Source of the DNA: JARRNJ01 sp037385045
GTDB lineage: Bacteria; Pseudomonadota; Gammaproteobacteria; JASBUN01
Direction: 5' to 3'
Assembly (NCBI GenBank): GCA_037385045.1
Contig: JARRNJ010000054.1
Coordinates: 1-30,920, forward strand
Length of the DNA stretch: 30,920 nucleotides
In this document: positions 5,986 through 14,570 of the stretch, in pieces
Layout: the number at the start of each line of letters is the position of its first letter
Numbering within the stretch: position 1 is the stretch's first letter
Notes under the pieces: generated by a model
What the model was told of the DNA's origin: nothing
Databases searched by the model: none
Seen by the model: only the letters and a program-made list of their open reading frames with translations
Position numbers and translations under genes: made by a program

Positions 5986-6915
5986 ATGACCGACACCGAA
6001 GCCCGCCACCCGATTCAAGTGGTGGCTCGCCGCACCGGCCTCAGCGCCGATGTCATCCGGGTCTGGGAGCGCCGCTACCGGGTGGTGGAGCCGCAGCGGG
6101 CCAGCAACGCCCGGCGGCTGTACTCCGACGCCGACGTGGAACGCCTGACGCTGCTGCGCCAGGCGACGGCGGCGGGACGGCGCATCGGCGACGTGGCGGC
6201 TCTGTCCACTGCCGCCCTGAACGACCTGGTGGCCGCCGATGCCAGCGCCGCGCCGACGCCGGTCAGCGGCGGGCTGGGCGCGGCCCGTGACCATCTGGCC
6301 GGCTGCCGCAAGGCGGTCGCGGACATGGACCCGCGCGCCTTTCATCAGGCGCTCACCAGCTCGGCGGCGGCGCTGAGCACGCCGGTGCTGCTGGAGCAGG
6401 TGATCGGCCCGCTGCTGCGCGACATCGGCGACCAATGGCGTGACGGCAACCTGCGCGTCTGCCACGAGCACATGGCAAGTCCAATGGTGCGGGCCTTCCT
6501 CACCAGCCTGGTGTACACCGCCGGCCTCAACGCCGGCGGGCCGGTACTGGTAGTGGCCACACCGACCGGCCAGATGCACGAAGCCGGCGCGCAAATGGCG
6601 GCGCTGACCGCCGCCACCGAAGGTTGGGAGATCCTGTACGTGGCGCCGAACCTGCCTGCGGACGACATCGCCGCGGCGGCGCTGCAACGCGGGGCCCGGG
6701 CCGTCGCCCTGAGCCTGACGTTCCCGCCCGACGACCACCGGCTTGCCGATGAGCTGCGCCGGCTGCGGGCATTGCTGCCCGCCGCGGTTCCCATCGTGGC
6801 GGGAGGCGCCTCGGCGGATGCCTACGGCGACGTGCTCGACGAGCTCGGCGTCACCCGCATCAATGACTTCGGGCTGTTCCGCCGCGAGCTGGAACGCCTG
6901 CGCGCCGCCCGCTGA
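5986..6915 (+). CDS. MerR-family regulator with cobalamin-binding (CarH/LitR-like) domains
   Basis: The 309-residue protein has three parts: a MerR winged helix (about 8-76, with VIRVWERRYRVVEPQRASNARRLY), a helical cap (about 95-180), and a Rossmann-type B12-binding domain (about 185-305). The cap keeps the Wx9EH signature of CarH proteins as Trp151, Glu161 and His162. The B12 domain has Gln196-x-His198-x-x-Gly, so the lower-ligand His is kept but the usual acidic residue two places before it is Gln. The residue after Trp151 is Arg152, where Thermus CarH has the His that ligates cobalt after light exposure. CarH-type proteins are adenosylcobalamin-dependent, light-released repressors of stress and pigment genes. 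Whether this one senses light is open. It probably represses itself and the divergent fasciclin gene. Confidence 0.85.
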   Translation: MTDTEARHPIQVVARRTGLSADVIRVWERRYRVVEPQRASNARRLYSDADVERLTLLRQATAAGRRIGDVAALSTAALNDLVAADASAAPTPVSGGLGAARDHLAGCRKAVADMDPRAFHQALTSSAAALSTPVLLEQVIGPLLRDIGDQWRDGNLRVCHEHMASPMVRAFLTSLVYTAGLNAGGPVLVVATPTGQMHEAGAQMAALTAATEGWEILYVAPNLPADDIAAAALQRGARAVALSLTFPPDDHRLADELRRLRALLPAAVPIVAGGASADAYGDVLDELGVTRINDFGLFRRELERLRAAR

Positions 6916-6957
6916 CCGGTTCGGCGGGCCGTCCTCGCCAGGGCCCGGCGGGCGTTC

Positions 6958-6963
6958 TATAAT
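6958..6963 (+). promoter_or_regulatory. Consensus -10 element upstream of the ABC transporter operon
   Basis: A perfect TATAAT lies between the regulator stop and the ABC ATPase start at 7069. No convincing -35 is visible at 16-18 bases, so the promoter may need an activator. The implied leader is about 100 bases. Confidence 0.4.
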
Positions 6964-7068
6964 ACGCGCGCCGGTTCGGCGTCTCTGCACCGTCTCCAGT
7001 GCACAATCTCATCCGGCGGCCGCCTTTTGCCGTGGTCGCCGCAAGCGGATTTGTTCTGTTGCAATCTG

Positions 7069-8010
7069 ATGACCACAGCACTTTCGATACGTGACCTGAA
7101 AAAGACCTATGGCGGCGGCCTCGTCGCCCTCAAGGGCATCGACCTGGACGTGGAGCAGGGCGATTTTTTCGCCTTGCTGGGCCCCAACGGCGCCGGCAAG
7201 TCCACCACCATCGGCATCATCAGCTCGCTGATCAACAAGACCAGCGGCAAGGTGTTCATTTTCGGCGTCGACATCGACCGGGACTTCGCCACCGCCAAGA
7301 GCCACCTGGGCCTGGTGCCCCAGGAGTTCAATTTCAACGGCTTCGAGCCGGCCGTGGAGATCGTGGTCAATCAGGCGGGCTATTACGGCATCGAGCGCAA
7401 ACTGGCCTTTGAGCGGGCCGAACGCTACCTGCGCCAGCTGGGGCTGTGGGGCAAGCGCCGGGAGATGGCCCGCAACCTGTCGGGCGGCATGAAGCGGCGG
7501 CTGATGATCGCCCGGGCGCTGGTGCATGAGCCGAAGCTGTTGATCCTCGACGAGCCCACCGCCGGAGTGGACATCGAGATCCGCCGTTCCATGTGGAAAT
7601 TTCTGCGCGAGATCAACGCCCGCGGCACCACCATCATTCTCACCACCCATTACCTGGAGGAGGCGGAGAGCCTGTGCCGCAACATCGCCATCATCGATCA
7701 CGGCGCCATCATCGAGAACACCAGCATGAAGCAGCTGCTCACCCAGCTGCAGATGGAGACGTTTGTGCTCGATCTGCGTGATCCCCTGGAGCAGCTGCCC
7801 GAGCTTCCGGGCCATTCCCTGCATCTGGTGGATGAGTTCACCCTGGAGGCGGAGATCTCCAAGCAGCAGGGCGTGAACCGCCTGTTCAGAGACCTGACCG
7901 AGCGCGGCATCGAAGTGCTCAGCATGCGCAACAAGACCAACCGCCTGGAACAGCTGTTCGTGCACCTGGTGGAGGGCAACGAGCAGCACGCCGCCGGGGG
8001 GCGACCATGA
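7069..8010 (+). CDS. yadG: ABC transporter ATP-binding protein, YadG-like
   Basis: The 313-residue ATPase has Walker A GPNGAGKST (38-46), a Q-loop in VPQEF, the signature LSGGM (137-141), Walker B LLILDEPTAG starting near 156, and the switch His in TTHYLEEAE. It resembles the YadG/DrrA class of ABC-2 exporter ATPases, including the post-ATPase domain (about 225-310). The ATG at 7069 fits the family start MTTALSIRDLKKTYGGG; upstream codons in the same frame lack similarity and the Shine-Dalgarno is weak. The stop overlaps the permease start in ATGA, so the two are co-translated. The exported substrate of this pair is not known. Confidence 0.88.
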   Translation: MTTALSIRDLKKTYGGGLVALKGIDLDVEQGDFFALLGPNGAGKSTTIGIISSLINKTSGKVFIFGVDIDRDFATAKSHLGLVPQEFNFNGFEPAVEIVVNQAGYYGIERKLAFERAERYLRQLGLWGKRREMARNLSGGMKRRLMIARALVHEPKLLILDEPTAGVDIEIRRSMWKFLREINARGTTIILTTHYLEEAESLCRNIAIIDHGAIIENTSMKQLLTQLQMETFVLDLRDPLEQLPELPGHSLHLVDEFTLEAEISKQQGVNRLFRDLTERGIEVLSMRNKTNRLEQLFVHLVEGNEQHAAGGRP

Positions 8011-8780
8011 CGCTGCACGACAAGCTGGTGGCGTTTCGCACCATCGTCATCAAGGAATTCCTGCGCTTCATCCGCATCTGGCTGCAGACGGTGCTGCCGC
8101 CGATGGTGACCACGGCGCTGTATTTCGTCATTTTCGGCAACCTGATCGGGTCCCAGATCGGCGACATGCAGGGTTTCCGCTACATGGACTACATCGTGCC
8201 GGGCCTGATCATGATGGCGGTGATCACCAATTCCTATGCCAACGTGGTGTCGTCGTTCTACGGCTCCAAGTTCCAGCGCCACATCGAGGAAATGCTGGTC
8301 TCACCGGTGCCCAACTACATCATTCTGCTCGGTTTCATCACCGGCGGCGTGGCGCGCGGGCTGACCGTCGGGATCGCGGTCACGGCGGTGTCGCTGTTCT
8401 TCAGCAACGTGCACGTCCACAGCCTGGCCGTCGTGGTGACAGTCGGTATCCTCACCTCGGTGCTGTTCTCCCTCGGCGGGTTCATCAACGGCGTTTTCGC
8501 CAAGAGCTTCGACGATATTTCCATCGTTCCCACTTTCGTCCTCACGCCGCTCACCTACCTCGGCGGCGTGTTCTATTCTATTCATATGCTGCCGGCGTTC
8601 TGGCAGCACGTGTCCCGCGCCAATCCGATCCTGTATATGGTCAATGGCTTCCGTTACGGTTTCCTGGGGGTGTCGGATATCAGCCTGTACGCCTCTTATG
8701 CCATCATCACCGCGTTCATCATCGGACTGTTTTCGTTCGGCCTGTATCTGCTGAATCGAGGCTACGGCATCCGCTCCTGA
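8007..8780 (+). CDS. yadH: ABC-2 type transporter permease, YadH-like
   Basis: The 257-residue integral membrane protein has about six hydrophobic segments and the ABC-2 permease pattern FRYMDYIVPGLIMMAVITNSY and LGGVFYSIHMLPAFWQ, which closely follows YadH. It forms the membrane channel driven by the overlapping ATPase upstream. YadH itself is an inner-membrane exporter component of unknown substrate; relatives export drugs or cell-envelope polymers. It ends 123 bases before nifJ, in a region carrying the nifJ promoter, so the operon likely stops here. Confidence 0.88.
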   Translation: MTLHDKLVAFRTIVIKEFLRFIRIWLQTVLPPMVTTALYFVIFGNLIGSQIGDMQGFRYMDYIVPGLIMMAVITNSYANVVSSFYGSKFQRHIEEMLVSPVPNYIILLGFITGGVARGLTVGIAVTAVSLFFSNVHVHSLAVVVTVGILTSVLFSLGGFINGVFAKSFDDISIVPTFVLTPLTYLGGVFYSIHMLPAFWQHVSRANPILYMVNGFRYGFLGVSDISLYASYAIITAFIIGLFSFGLYLLNRGYGIRS

Positions 8781-8803
8781 ACCGCGGCCGACGGGCGCGG
8801 ACC

Positions 8804-8844
8804 TTGATCGATCTCAATGCGGGACCCTTCCGCTGGTCTATAGT
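8804..8844 (+). promoter_or_regulatory. FNR-type box and -10 element of the nifJ operon
   Basis: TTGATCGATCTCAA (8804-8817) matches the FNR consensus TTGATnnnnATCAA at nine of ten positions. TATAGT (8839-8844) follows 21 bases later. With +1 at about 8851 the box is centred near -40.5, the location of class II FNR activation, and no -35 hexamer is evident. This fits oxygen-controlled expression of an oxygen-sensitive enzyme. Confidence 0.65.
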
Positions 8845-8903
8845 GGCCAGGGGCGGCGCCGAGCGCGCCGATCGGTTTCAAGGCGGCGCGGAGGTCCGAA
8901 TTC

Positions 8904-11900
8904 ATGTCCACGAAAGCCACGCTCACCATCGACGGCAACGAAGCGGCGGCGCGTATGGCGTTTCTCACCAATGAGGTGATCGCCATTTATCCCATCACCC
9001 CGGCTTCCCCCATGGGCGAGCTGGCCGACCAATGGGCGTCCGTGGGGCAGTCCAATCTGTGGGGCGATGTCCCACAGATCGTGGAAATGCAGAGTGAGGG
9101 CGGGGCGGCCGGCGCCATCCACGGTTCCCTGCAAAGCGGTGCCCTGACCACTACCTTCACCGCCTCCCAGGGCCTGTTGTTGATGATCCCCAACATGTAC
9201 AAGATCGCCGCCGAGTTGAGCCCGGCGGTGTTTCATGTGGCGGCGCGCTCCCTGGCCGCCCAGGCGCTGTCGATCTTCGGCGACCACAGCGACGTGACCG
9301 CCGCCCGTGCCACCGGCTTCGCCTTCCTGGCCTCCAACTCGGTGCAGGAGGTCATGGATCATGCGCTGATCGCCCAGGCGGCCACCCTCGAGAGCCGGGT
9401 GCCGATCGTGCATTTCTTCGACGGGTTCCGGACCTCCCATGAAATCGCCAAGATCCACGACATCGGCGGCGACGTGGTGCGGGCCCTGATCGACGACCAC
9501 CTGGTGCGCGAACACCGCCAGCGCGCCCTGTCGCCGGAACACCCGGTGCTGCGCGGCAGCTCCCAGAACCCGGACGTCTACTTCCAGGCCCGGGAAACGG
9601 TGAACCCCTACTATGAGGCTATGCCGGGGGTCGTGCAGCGGGTGATGGACCGGTTCGGCGAACTGACCGGGCGCCGCTACCAATTGTTCGATTACATCGG
9701 CGCCGAGGACGCCGAGCGGGTGATCATTCTCATGGGTTCCGGTGCCGAGGCGGCGCACGAGACCGTGGAGCACCTGGTGGCGGGCGGCGAAAAGGTGGGC
9801 CTGGTCAAAGTGCGGCTGTTCCGGCCGTTCGCCGCCGACGCCCTGCTCGACGCGCTGCCGGCAACCGTGCGCAGCATTGCCGTGCTGGACCGCACCAAGG
9901 AGCCCGGGGCCGACGGCGAGCCCCTGTATAAGGACGTGGTCGCCGCCCTGGCGCGGGATTTCATGGCCGGCGGCAAGTTCGGCGACCTGCCCCAGGTGTG
10001 CGGCGGCCGCTACGGGCTGTCGTCCAAGGAGTTCACCCCCGGCATGGTCAAGGCGGTGTTCGACGAGCTTGGCCGCGATCACCCCAAGCACCCATTCACC
10101 ATCGGCATTCACGACGACGTCGGCAACACCAGCCTGGCGTGGGACCCGGCGCTGCGGACGGCGGCCGCCAAGGCCATGCGCTGCGCGGTGTTCTACGGAC
10201 TGGGCTCCGACGGCACGGTCAGCGCCAACAAGAACTCCATCAAGATCATCGGCGACGAGACCGACTGGTACGCGCAGGGCTATTTCGTCTACGACTCGAA
10301 GAAGGCCGGTGCGGTGACCGTATCGCATCTGCGATTCGGGCCGCAGCCGATCCGTTCCACCTACCTGATCGGCGACGGCGAGGCGCAGTTCGTCGCCTGC
10401 CACCAGCAGATGTTTCTCGAGCGCTACGCGGTGCTCGACAAGGCGGCGCCCGGCGGCGTGTTCCTGCTCAATTCCACTGCTTCCCCGGAGCAGGTGTGGG
10501 ATACGCTGCCACGAAGCCTGCAGCAGCAGGTCATCGACAAAGGGTTGTCGTTTTACGTCATCGACGCCTACGGCGTTGCCGAGCGCGCCGGCATGGGCCG
10601 GCGTATCAACACCATCATGCAGGCGTGCTTTTTTGCCATTATGGACCTGCTGCCCCACGATCAGGCCATTACCGCCATCAAGCGCGCCGCCGAGAAGACC
10701 TACGCCAAGGCGGGTCCGCGCATCATCGAGGCCAATCTGGCCGCCATCGACGCGGCGCTGGACAACCTGCACCAGCTGCCGGTCCCCGGCGCGGTCAGCA
10801 GCGGATTCGAACAGCCGCCGGCGGTCCCGGACAGCGCGCCGGAGTTCGTGCGCCGGGTCACCGGCGAGATGATCGCCGGCCGGGGCGACGCCATACCGGT
10901 CAGTCTGCTGCCTGTGGACGGCACCTTTCCCGTCGGCACCGCCGCCTACGACAAGCGCAACCTGGCGCTGGAGATTCCGGTTTGGGAACCGGATATCTGC
11001 ACCCAATGCGGCAAGTGCGTGTTCGTCTGCCCCCACAGCGTGATCCGGGCCAAGGTGTTTCCGGCCGAAGCGGCCGCCGATGCGCCGCCGACGTTCAAGC
11101 ACGTGCCGGTGATCAGCAAGGCCTACGAGGCCGGCCTGCACATGAGCTACCAGGTGGCGCCGGAGGACTGCACCGGCTGCGGCTTGTGCGTGGAGGTGTG
11201 CCCGATCCGCGACAAGCAGGCACCGGACCGGCGCGCCGTGAACCTGGCCCCGCAGCCGCCCCTGCGCGAGGCGGAGCGGGACAACTGGGCATTCTTCCTG
11301 AGTCTGCCGGAATACGACCACCGCAAGCTCAGGCCCAATACCATTCCCGGGTCCATGCTCATGGAACCGTTGTTCGAGTTCTCCAGCGCCTGCGAGGGCT
11401 GCGGCGAGACTCCGTACCTGCGCCTGGCCTCCCAGCTGTTCGGCGACCGCATGATGGTGGCCAACGCCACCGGCTGTTCGTCCATCTACGGCGGCAATCT
11501 GCCCACCACGCCGTGGACCAAGAATGCCGACGGGCGCGGACCGGCCTGGTCCAATTCGCTGTTCGAGGACAATGCGGAATTCGGCATGGGAATGCGCGTC
11601 GCCGTCGACGAGCTGGCGGCCAGCGCGCGCGGGCAGCTGCAAGCGCTGCGCGCGCAGGTCGGCGACGAACTGACCGACGCCATTCTCAATGCCGACCAGT
11701 CGGACGAGGCCGGTATTCACGACCAGCGCCAGCGGGTCGAAGCGTTGCGCCAGCGCCTGCAGGCCGTCGACGCAACCCCGGCGCGACGCCTCGAGGCCCT
11801 GGCCGAATACCTGGTCAGGCGCAGCGTCTGGATCGTCGGCGGCGACGGCTGGGGTTACGACATCGGCTACGGCGGGCTCGACCACGTGCTGGCGGCAGGA

Positions 11901-12533
11901 CGCAACGTCAATATCCTGCTGCTCGACACCGAGGTCTATTCCAATACCGGCGGACAGACCTCCAAGGCGACCCCGCGCGGCGCCGTCGCCAAGTTCTCGG
12001 CCGGCGGCAAGCCGACGCGCAAGAAGGACCTGGCGCGCATTGCCATGGACTACGAGCACGTATACGTGGCCCAGGTGGCGTTCGGCGCCAAGGACACCCA
12101 GACCCTGCGGGCGTTCCTGGAGGCCGAGTCCTACGAGGGGCCGTCGCTCATCATCGCCTACTCGCCCTGCATCGCCCACGGGGTGGATCTGGCCAACAAC
12201 CTGCGCCAGCAGGACCTCGCGGTGCGCAGCGGCCACTGGACGCTGCTGCGTTACGATCCGCGCCGGGCGTCCCAGGGCAAGAATCCCCTGCACCTGGATT
12301 CGGCCAAGCCGTCGATGCCGTTCCGCGATTACGCCGTCACCGAGGCGCGCTTCAACGTACTGCGACGCACCCACCCGGAGGCCGCGGAGCGGTTCTTCAA
12401 ATCCTCACAGCACGATGTCGAGTCACGCTATCGCCACTATCAGGAGCTGGCTACGCTGTCCTATGAAGAAGAGGACAGCGGCGCACAGGCATCAAAAAAG
12501 GTGGCGGGTTCTGACCAGGAGGCCGGAGCATGA
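8904..12533 (+). CDS. nifJ: Pyruvate:ferredoxin (flavodoxin) oxidoreductase, single-chain
   Basis: The enzyme oxidises pyruvate with CoA to acetyl-CoA and CO2 and reduces ferredoxin or flavodoxin; it uses thiamine diphosphate and three [4Fe-4S] clusters. The 1209-residue chain has the fused domain order of NifJ: an N-terminal pyrimidine-binding domain (YPITPASPMGE near 30-40), a gamma domain, a ferredoxin-like insert and a C-terminal diphosphate-binding domain. The insert has two cluster motifs, CTQCGKCVFVCP near 698 and CTGCGLCVEVCP near 755. The C-terminal domain has CEGCGE near 832, GDGWGYDIGYGGLDH near 980 and NTGGQTSKATP near 1015. ATG 8904 follows GGAGG. The next gene overlaps by four bases. 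The FNR-like box upstream predicts anaerobic induction. No nif genes are nearby, so the role is probably fermentative or redox. Confidence 0.95.
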   Translation: MSTKATLTIDGNEAAARMAFLTNEVIAIYPITPASPMGELADQWASVGQSNLWGDVPQIVEMQSEGGAAGAIHGSLQSGALTTTFTASQGLLLMIPNMYKIAAELSPAVFHVAARSLAAQALSIFGDHSDVTAARATGFAFLASNSVQEVMDHALIAQAATLESRVPIVHFFDGFRTSHEIAKIHDIGGDVVRALIDDHLVREHRQRALSPEHPVLRGSSQNPDVYFQARETVNPYYEAMPGVVQRVMDRFGELTGRRYQLFDYIGAEDAERVIILMGSGAEAAHETVEHLVAGGEKVGLVKVRLFRPFAADALLDALPATVRSIAVLDRTKEPGADGEPLYKDVVAALARDFMAGGKFGDLPQVCGGRYGLSSKEFTPGMVKAVFDELGRDHPKHPFTIGIHDDVGNTSLAWDPALRTAAAKAMRCAVFYGLGSDGTVSANKNSIKIIGDETDWYAQGYFVYDSKKAGAVTVSHLRFGPQPIRSTYLIGDGEAQFVACHQQMFLERYAVLDKAAPGGVFLLNSTASPEQVWDTLPRSLQQQVIDKGLSFYVIDAYGVAERAGMGRRINTIMQACFFAIMDLLPHDQAITAIKRAAEKTYAKAGPRIIEANLAAIDAALDNLHQLPVPGAVSSGFEQPPAVPDSAPEFVRRVTGEMIAGRGDAIPVSLLPVDGTFPVGTAAYDKRNLALEIPVWEPDICTQCGKCVFVCPHSVIRAKVFPAEAAADAPPTFKHVPVISKAYEAGLHMSYQVAPEDCTGCGLCVEVCPIRDKQAPDRRAVNLAPQPPLREAERDNWAFFLSLPEYDHRKLRPNTIPGSMLMEPLFEFSSACEGCGETPYLRLASQLFGDRMMVANATGCSSIYGGNLPTTPWTKNADGRGPAWSNSLFEDNAEFGMGMRVAVDELAASARGQLQALRAQVGDELTDAILNADQSDEAGIHDQRQRVEALRQRLQAVDATPARRLEALAEYLVRRSVWIVGGDGWGYDIGYGGLDHVLAAGRNVNILLLDTEVYSNTGGQTSKATPRGAVAKFSAGGKPTRKKDLARIAMDYEHVYVAQVAFGAKDTQTLRAFLEAESYEGPSLIIAYSPCIAHGVDLANNLRQQDLAVRSGHWTLLRYDPRRASQGKNPLHLDSAKPSMPFRDYAVTEARFNVLRRTHPEAAERFFKSSQHDVESRYRHYQELATLSYEEEDSGAQASKKVAGSDQEAGA

Positions 12534-13543
12534 TTGATCTCAGTACCACCTATCTCGGCTTGCAGCTGGACAATCCCCTGGTGCCGTCGGCGTCGCCGCT
12601 GTCGCGCAGTCTCGATACGGCGCGGCGGCTGGAGGACGCCGGCGCCGGGGCATTGGTGATGTATTCCCTGTTCGAGGAGGAGCTGCGCCAGGAGGACGAA
12701 TCGCTGGCGCGGTTCCTGCTGCAACAGGACATCGGCTTCGGCGAGGCCCAGAGCTTCATTCCGTTTCACAGCGAGTACAAACGGGGGCTGGATCATTATC
12801 TGGAGCAGCTGGCGGCGCTCAAGGAGCACCTCTCGATCCCGGTCATCGCCAGTCTCAACGGCGTGACGCTCAGCGGCTGGATCGAACACGGCCGCGAGTT
12901 GGAGGCGGCCGGCGCCGATGCGCTGGAGCTCAACGTCTACTACATCGCCGCGGACATGAGCGAGCCGGGCAATCTCATCGAGGCGCGCTACCTGCAGTTG
13001 CTGCGGGAGCTGCGCACTCAGGTGGATCTGCCGGTGGCCATGAAGCTGTCGCCGTATTTCAGCTCGGTTCCGCATTTCATCCGCCACCTGCAGGAGGCCG
13101 GCGCCAACGGGGTGGCGTTGTTCAACCGCTTCTACCAGCCCGATATTGACCTGGAACTGTTGCGGGTGGTGCCGCAGCTGCACCTGTCCGGTTCCGCCGA
13201 CGGCCTGCTGGCCATGCGCTGGATCGCCATCCTCTTCGGCCGGGTGGAGCTGTCACTGGCGGCCACCGGCGGTGTGCATACGGCGGAGGATGTGGTGAAA
13301 ATGCTGCTGGCCGGCGCCGACGTGACCCACTTGTGCAGCGCACTGTTGCGCCACGGCCCCGATTACCTGGCGACCGTCAAGCAGGGACTGGAGCAGTGGC
13401 TGGAGCGCTCGGAGTATGATTCCGTGGCCGAAATCAAGGGTATCATCAGCCAGCTCAACGCGCGGGACCCGGTGGCCTTCGAACGCGCCAATTACGTGGC
13501 CGTACTCGACAGCTTCACCCCCAGTCGTGGCGTGCACCGCTGA
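12530..13543 (+). CDS. Dihydroorotate dehydrogenase-like protein
   Basis: The 337-residue TIM-barrel protein begins IDLSTTYLGLQLDNPLVPSASPLS and contains VIASLNGVTLSGW, ALELNVYYIAAD, LPVAMKLSPYFSS and LAATGGVHTAEDV. These are the FMN and substrate-loop regions of the PyrD/dihydropyrimidine dehydrogenase superfamily. It belongs to the group usually annotated 'dihydroorotate dehydrogenase-like' rather than PyrD proper. Its start overlaps the nifJ stop (ATGA). Genes of this group recur beside nifJ in diverse bacteria, as I recall, which suggests a redox role tied to ferredoxin, but the reaction is unknown. No pyrimidine biosynthesis gene is nearby. A separate PyrD probably exists elsewhere in the genome. 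Confidence 0.85.
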   Translation: MIDLSTTYLGLQLDNPLVPSASPLSRSLDTARRLEDAGAGALVMYSLFEEELRQEDESLARFLLQQDIGFGEAQSFIPFHSEYKRGLDHYLEQLAALKEHLSIPVIASLNGVTLSGWIEHGRELEAAGADALELNVYYIAADMSEPGNLIEARYLQLLRELRTQVDLPVAMKLSPYFSSVPHFIRHLQEAGANGVALFNRFYQPDIDLELLRVVPQLHLSGSADGLLAMRWIAILFGRVELSLAATGGVHTAEDVVKMLLAGADVTHLCSALLRHGPDYLATVKQGLEQWLERSEYDSVAEIKGIISQLNARDPVAFERANYVAVLDSFTPSRGVHR

Positions 13544-13556
13544 GGGCGGTCACCAC

Positions 13557-13823
13557 TCAGGCCGAGGAACTGGGCTGCAGTTCATTGAGCCGCCGGCTGT
13601 GGTAGAGCGTCAGCTCCCAGCGGGCGCGACGCTCGTCGTGGCGCAGAATGTAAATGGCGCCGTCGTCGCCGCGGACTTTGAAATAGCGATGATCGGGCGC
13701 CAGCCAGCGATCCAGCACTTCTTCCACGGCAATCGCCTGATCCCCGAGGAAGAAGCGCCGCGGCGCTTCCTCGCCCCGGTATCCCGCATAGCACTCGACA
13801 CGGATGGTGAGTACTTCCTGCAT
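13557..13823 (-). CDS. Conserved hypothetical protein, 88 residues
   Basis: The product is soluble and reads MQEVLTIRVECYAGYRGEEA, then a PRRFFLGD segment, EVLDRWLAPDHRYFKVRGDD and GAIYILRHD. I recall similar small proteins in other proteobacteria but no function. The mixture of short beta-type stretches and aromatic residues suggests a small beta-rich fold. The ATG at 13823 has GGAGA nine bases upstream. On the minus strand a TATACT (13861-13856) lies 33 bases before the start and may be its -10 element. It is convergent with the nifJ operon, only 13 bases from its end. Confidence 0.65.
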   Translation of the reverse strand: MQEVLTIRVECYAGYRGEEAPRRFFLGDQAIAVEEVLDRWLAPDHRYFKVRGDDGAIYILRHDERRARWELTLYHSRRLNELQPSSSA

Positions 13824-14094
13824 GGCGAGTCGTCTCCGGCAGCGGCCCTAGCCAAAGTATAACGGATGGCGTCGCCGGAGGCGGCTGCGCCGGAGCCCCG
13901 GGCTGTGAGCCGTTGCTGTGCGCCGGTGCGCACCCATGCCCCCGTGTCACCCCGTTCCCCGGTTCGCGAACGCCCAGGGTCGTGCCCCGCGGCGCCCGCT
14001 CGACCGGAGTGCTTGCAAAATAGCTACTTATGCGCTAATGTTCAACCACGATGCGAATAATAACGCGTAACCTGCGCTTGCTTCGGGGGTGATC
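13824..14094. other. Intergenic region between divergent small genes
   Basis: The first part is GC-rich and featureless. From about 14010 composition becomes AT-richer (ttgcaaaatagctacttatgcgctaatg), which is probably the promoter of the DUF6316-like gene. A possible pair is TTGCAA with TAATGT at a 17-base spacing, but the -10 match is poor. Confidence 0.35.
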
Positions 14095-14313
14095 ATGGCA
14101 ACAGGTCTTCAAGCAAAGACAAGATTTGAATCTGACCGGTTTTTTCGTGTCAATACGAATAACCGGCAAGAGACGGGCTGGTACTACGAGTCGCGGGAAG
14201 GCACCTGCGGTCCGTTCCCGACCCGGGAGATGGCCGCCGAGAGTCTGGCCATGCTGATCGATCTCAATCCCTGGCGGCGCGGGAGCGAGGCTCCCGCGCC
14301 TCCGGGGCTCTGA
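14095..14313 (+). CDS. Small DUF6316-like protein
   Basis: The 72-residue product contains FFRVNTNNRQETGWYYESRE followed by GTCGPFPTREMAAESLAMLI. This fits a small proteobacterial family I know as DUF6316, in which an aromatic 'GWYFxTREG...GPF' core is followed by a short helix. No function is established. The start is ATG 14095 because GGGGGTGA immediately precedes it; a GTG two codons upstream would overlap that signal. The C-terminal WRRGSEAPAPPGL is low-complexity. Two stem-loops follow the stop codon. Confidence 0.6.
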   Translation: MATGLQAKTRFESDRFFRVNTNNRQETGWYYESREGTCGPFPTREMAAESLAMLIDLNPWRRGSEAPAPPGL

Positions 14314-14402
14314 CCGGCTGCGCTCGACCGGTCAGTGGGTTTGTTGGGCTCCTCCGCCAATGCCGGGCGCTCACAGGGATGCGGCGCCCGGCCCCTCTTT
14401 TC
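14310..14402 (+). terminator. Two tandem stem-loops ending the DUF6316-like gene
   Basis: The first is an 8-base stem CTGACCGG/CCGGTCAG (14310-14317 and 14328-14335) overlapping the stop codon. The second is a 9-base stem GCCGGGCGC/GCGCCCGGC (14362-14370 and 14384-14392) followed by CCTCTTTTC. The second has the form of a Rho-independent terminator. Confidence 0.6.
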
Positions 14403-14570
14403 AATCACCGACGCCTGCGTGGAATAGATTGCGGCCAGTGCTGCCGCAGCCCGGGGCTTGATCCGTGCACCGTGCCGGGATCAGGGTGGCGCGCTGTATG
14501 ATCTGAACCGGGGTTAGCCGCAACGGCGCCCCGGCGGTTACAATGCGGGGCCGGTTACCGGAGCCTCCCC

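Noticed and set aside
8838..12374. A 1178-codon open frame on the minus strand opposite nifJ
   Set aside because: It is the GC-rich antisense of nifJ, with low-complexity His/Gly/Val/Arg-rich translation and no domain; nifJ motifs on the plus strand are unambiguous.
14254..14267. CTGATCGATCTCAA, an FNR-like sequence
   Set aside because: It lies inside the DUF6316-like coding sequence (LIDLN codons), with no promoter or start codon after it; similarity to the nifJ box is probably chance.
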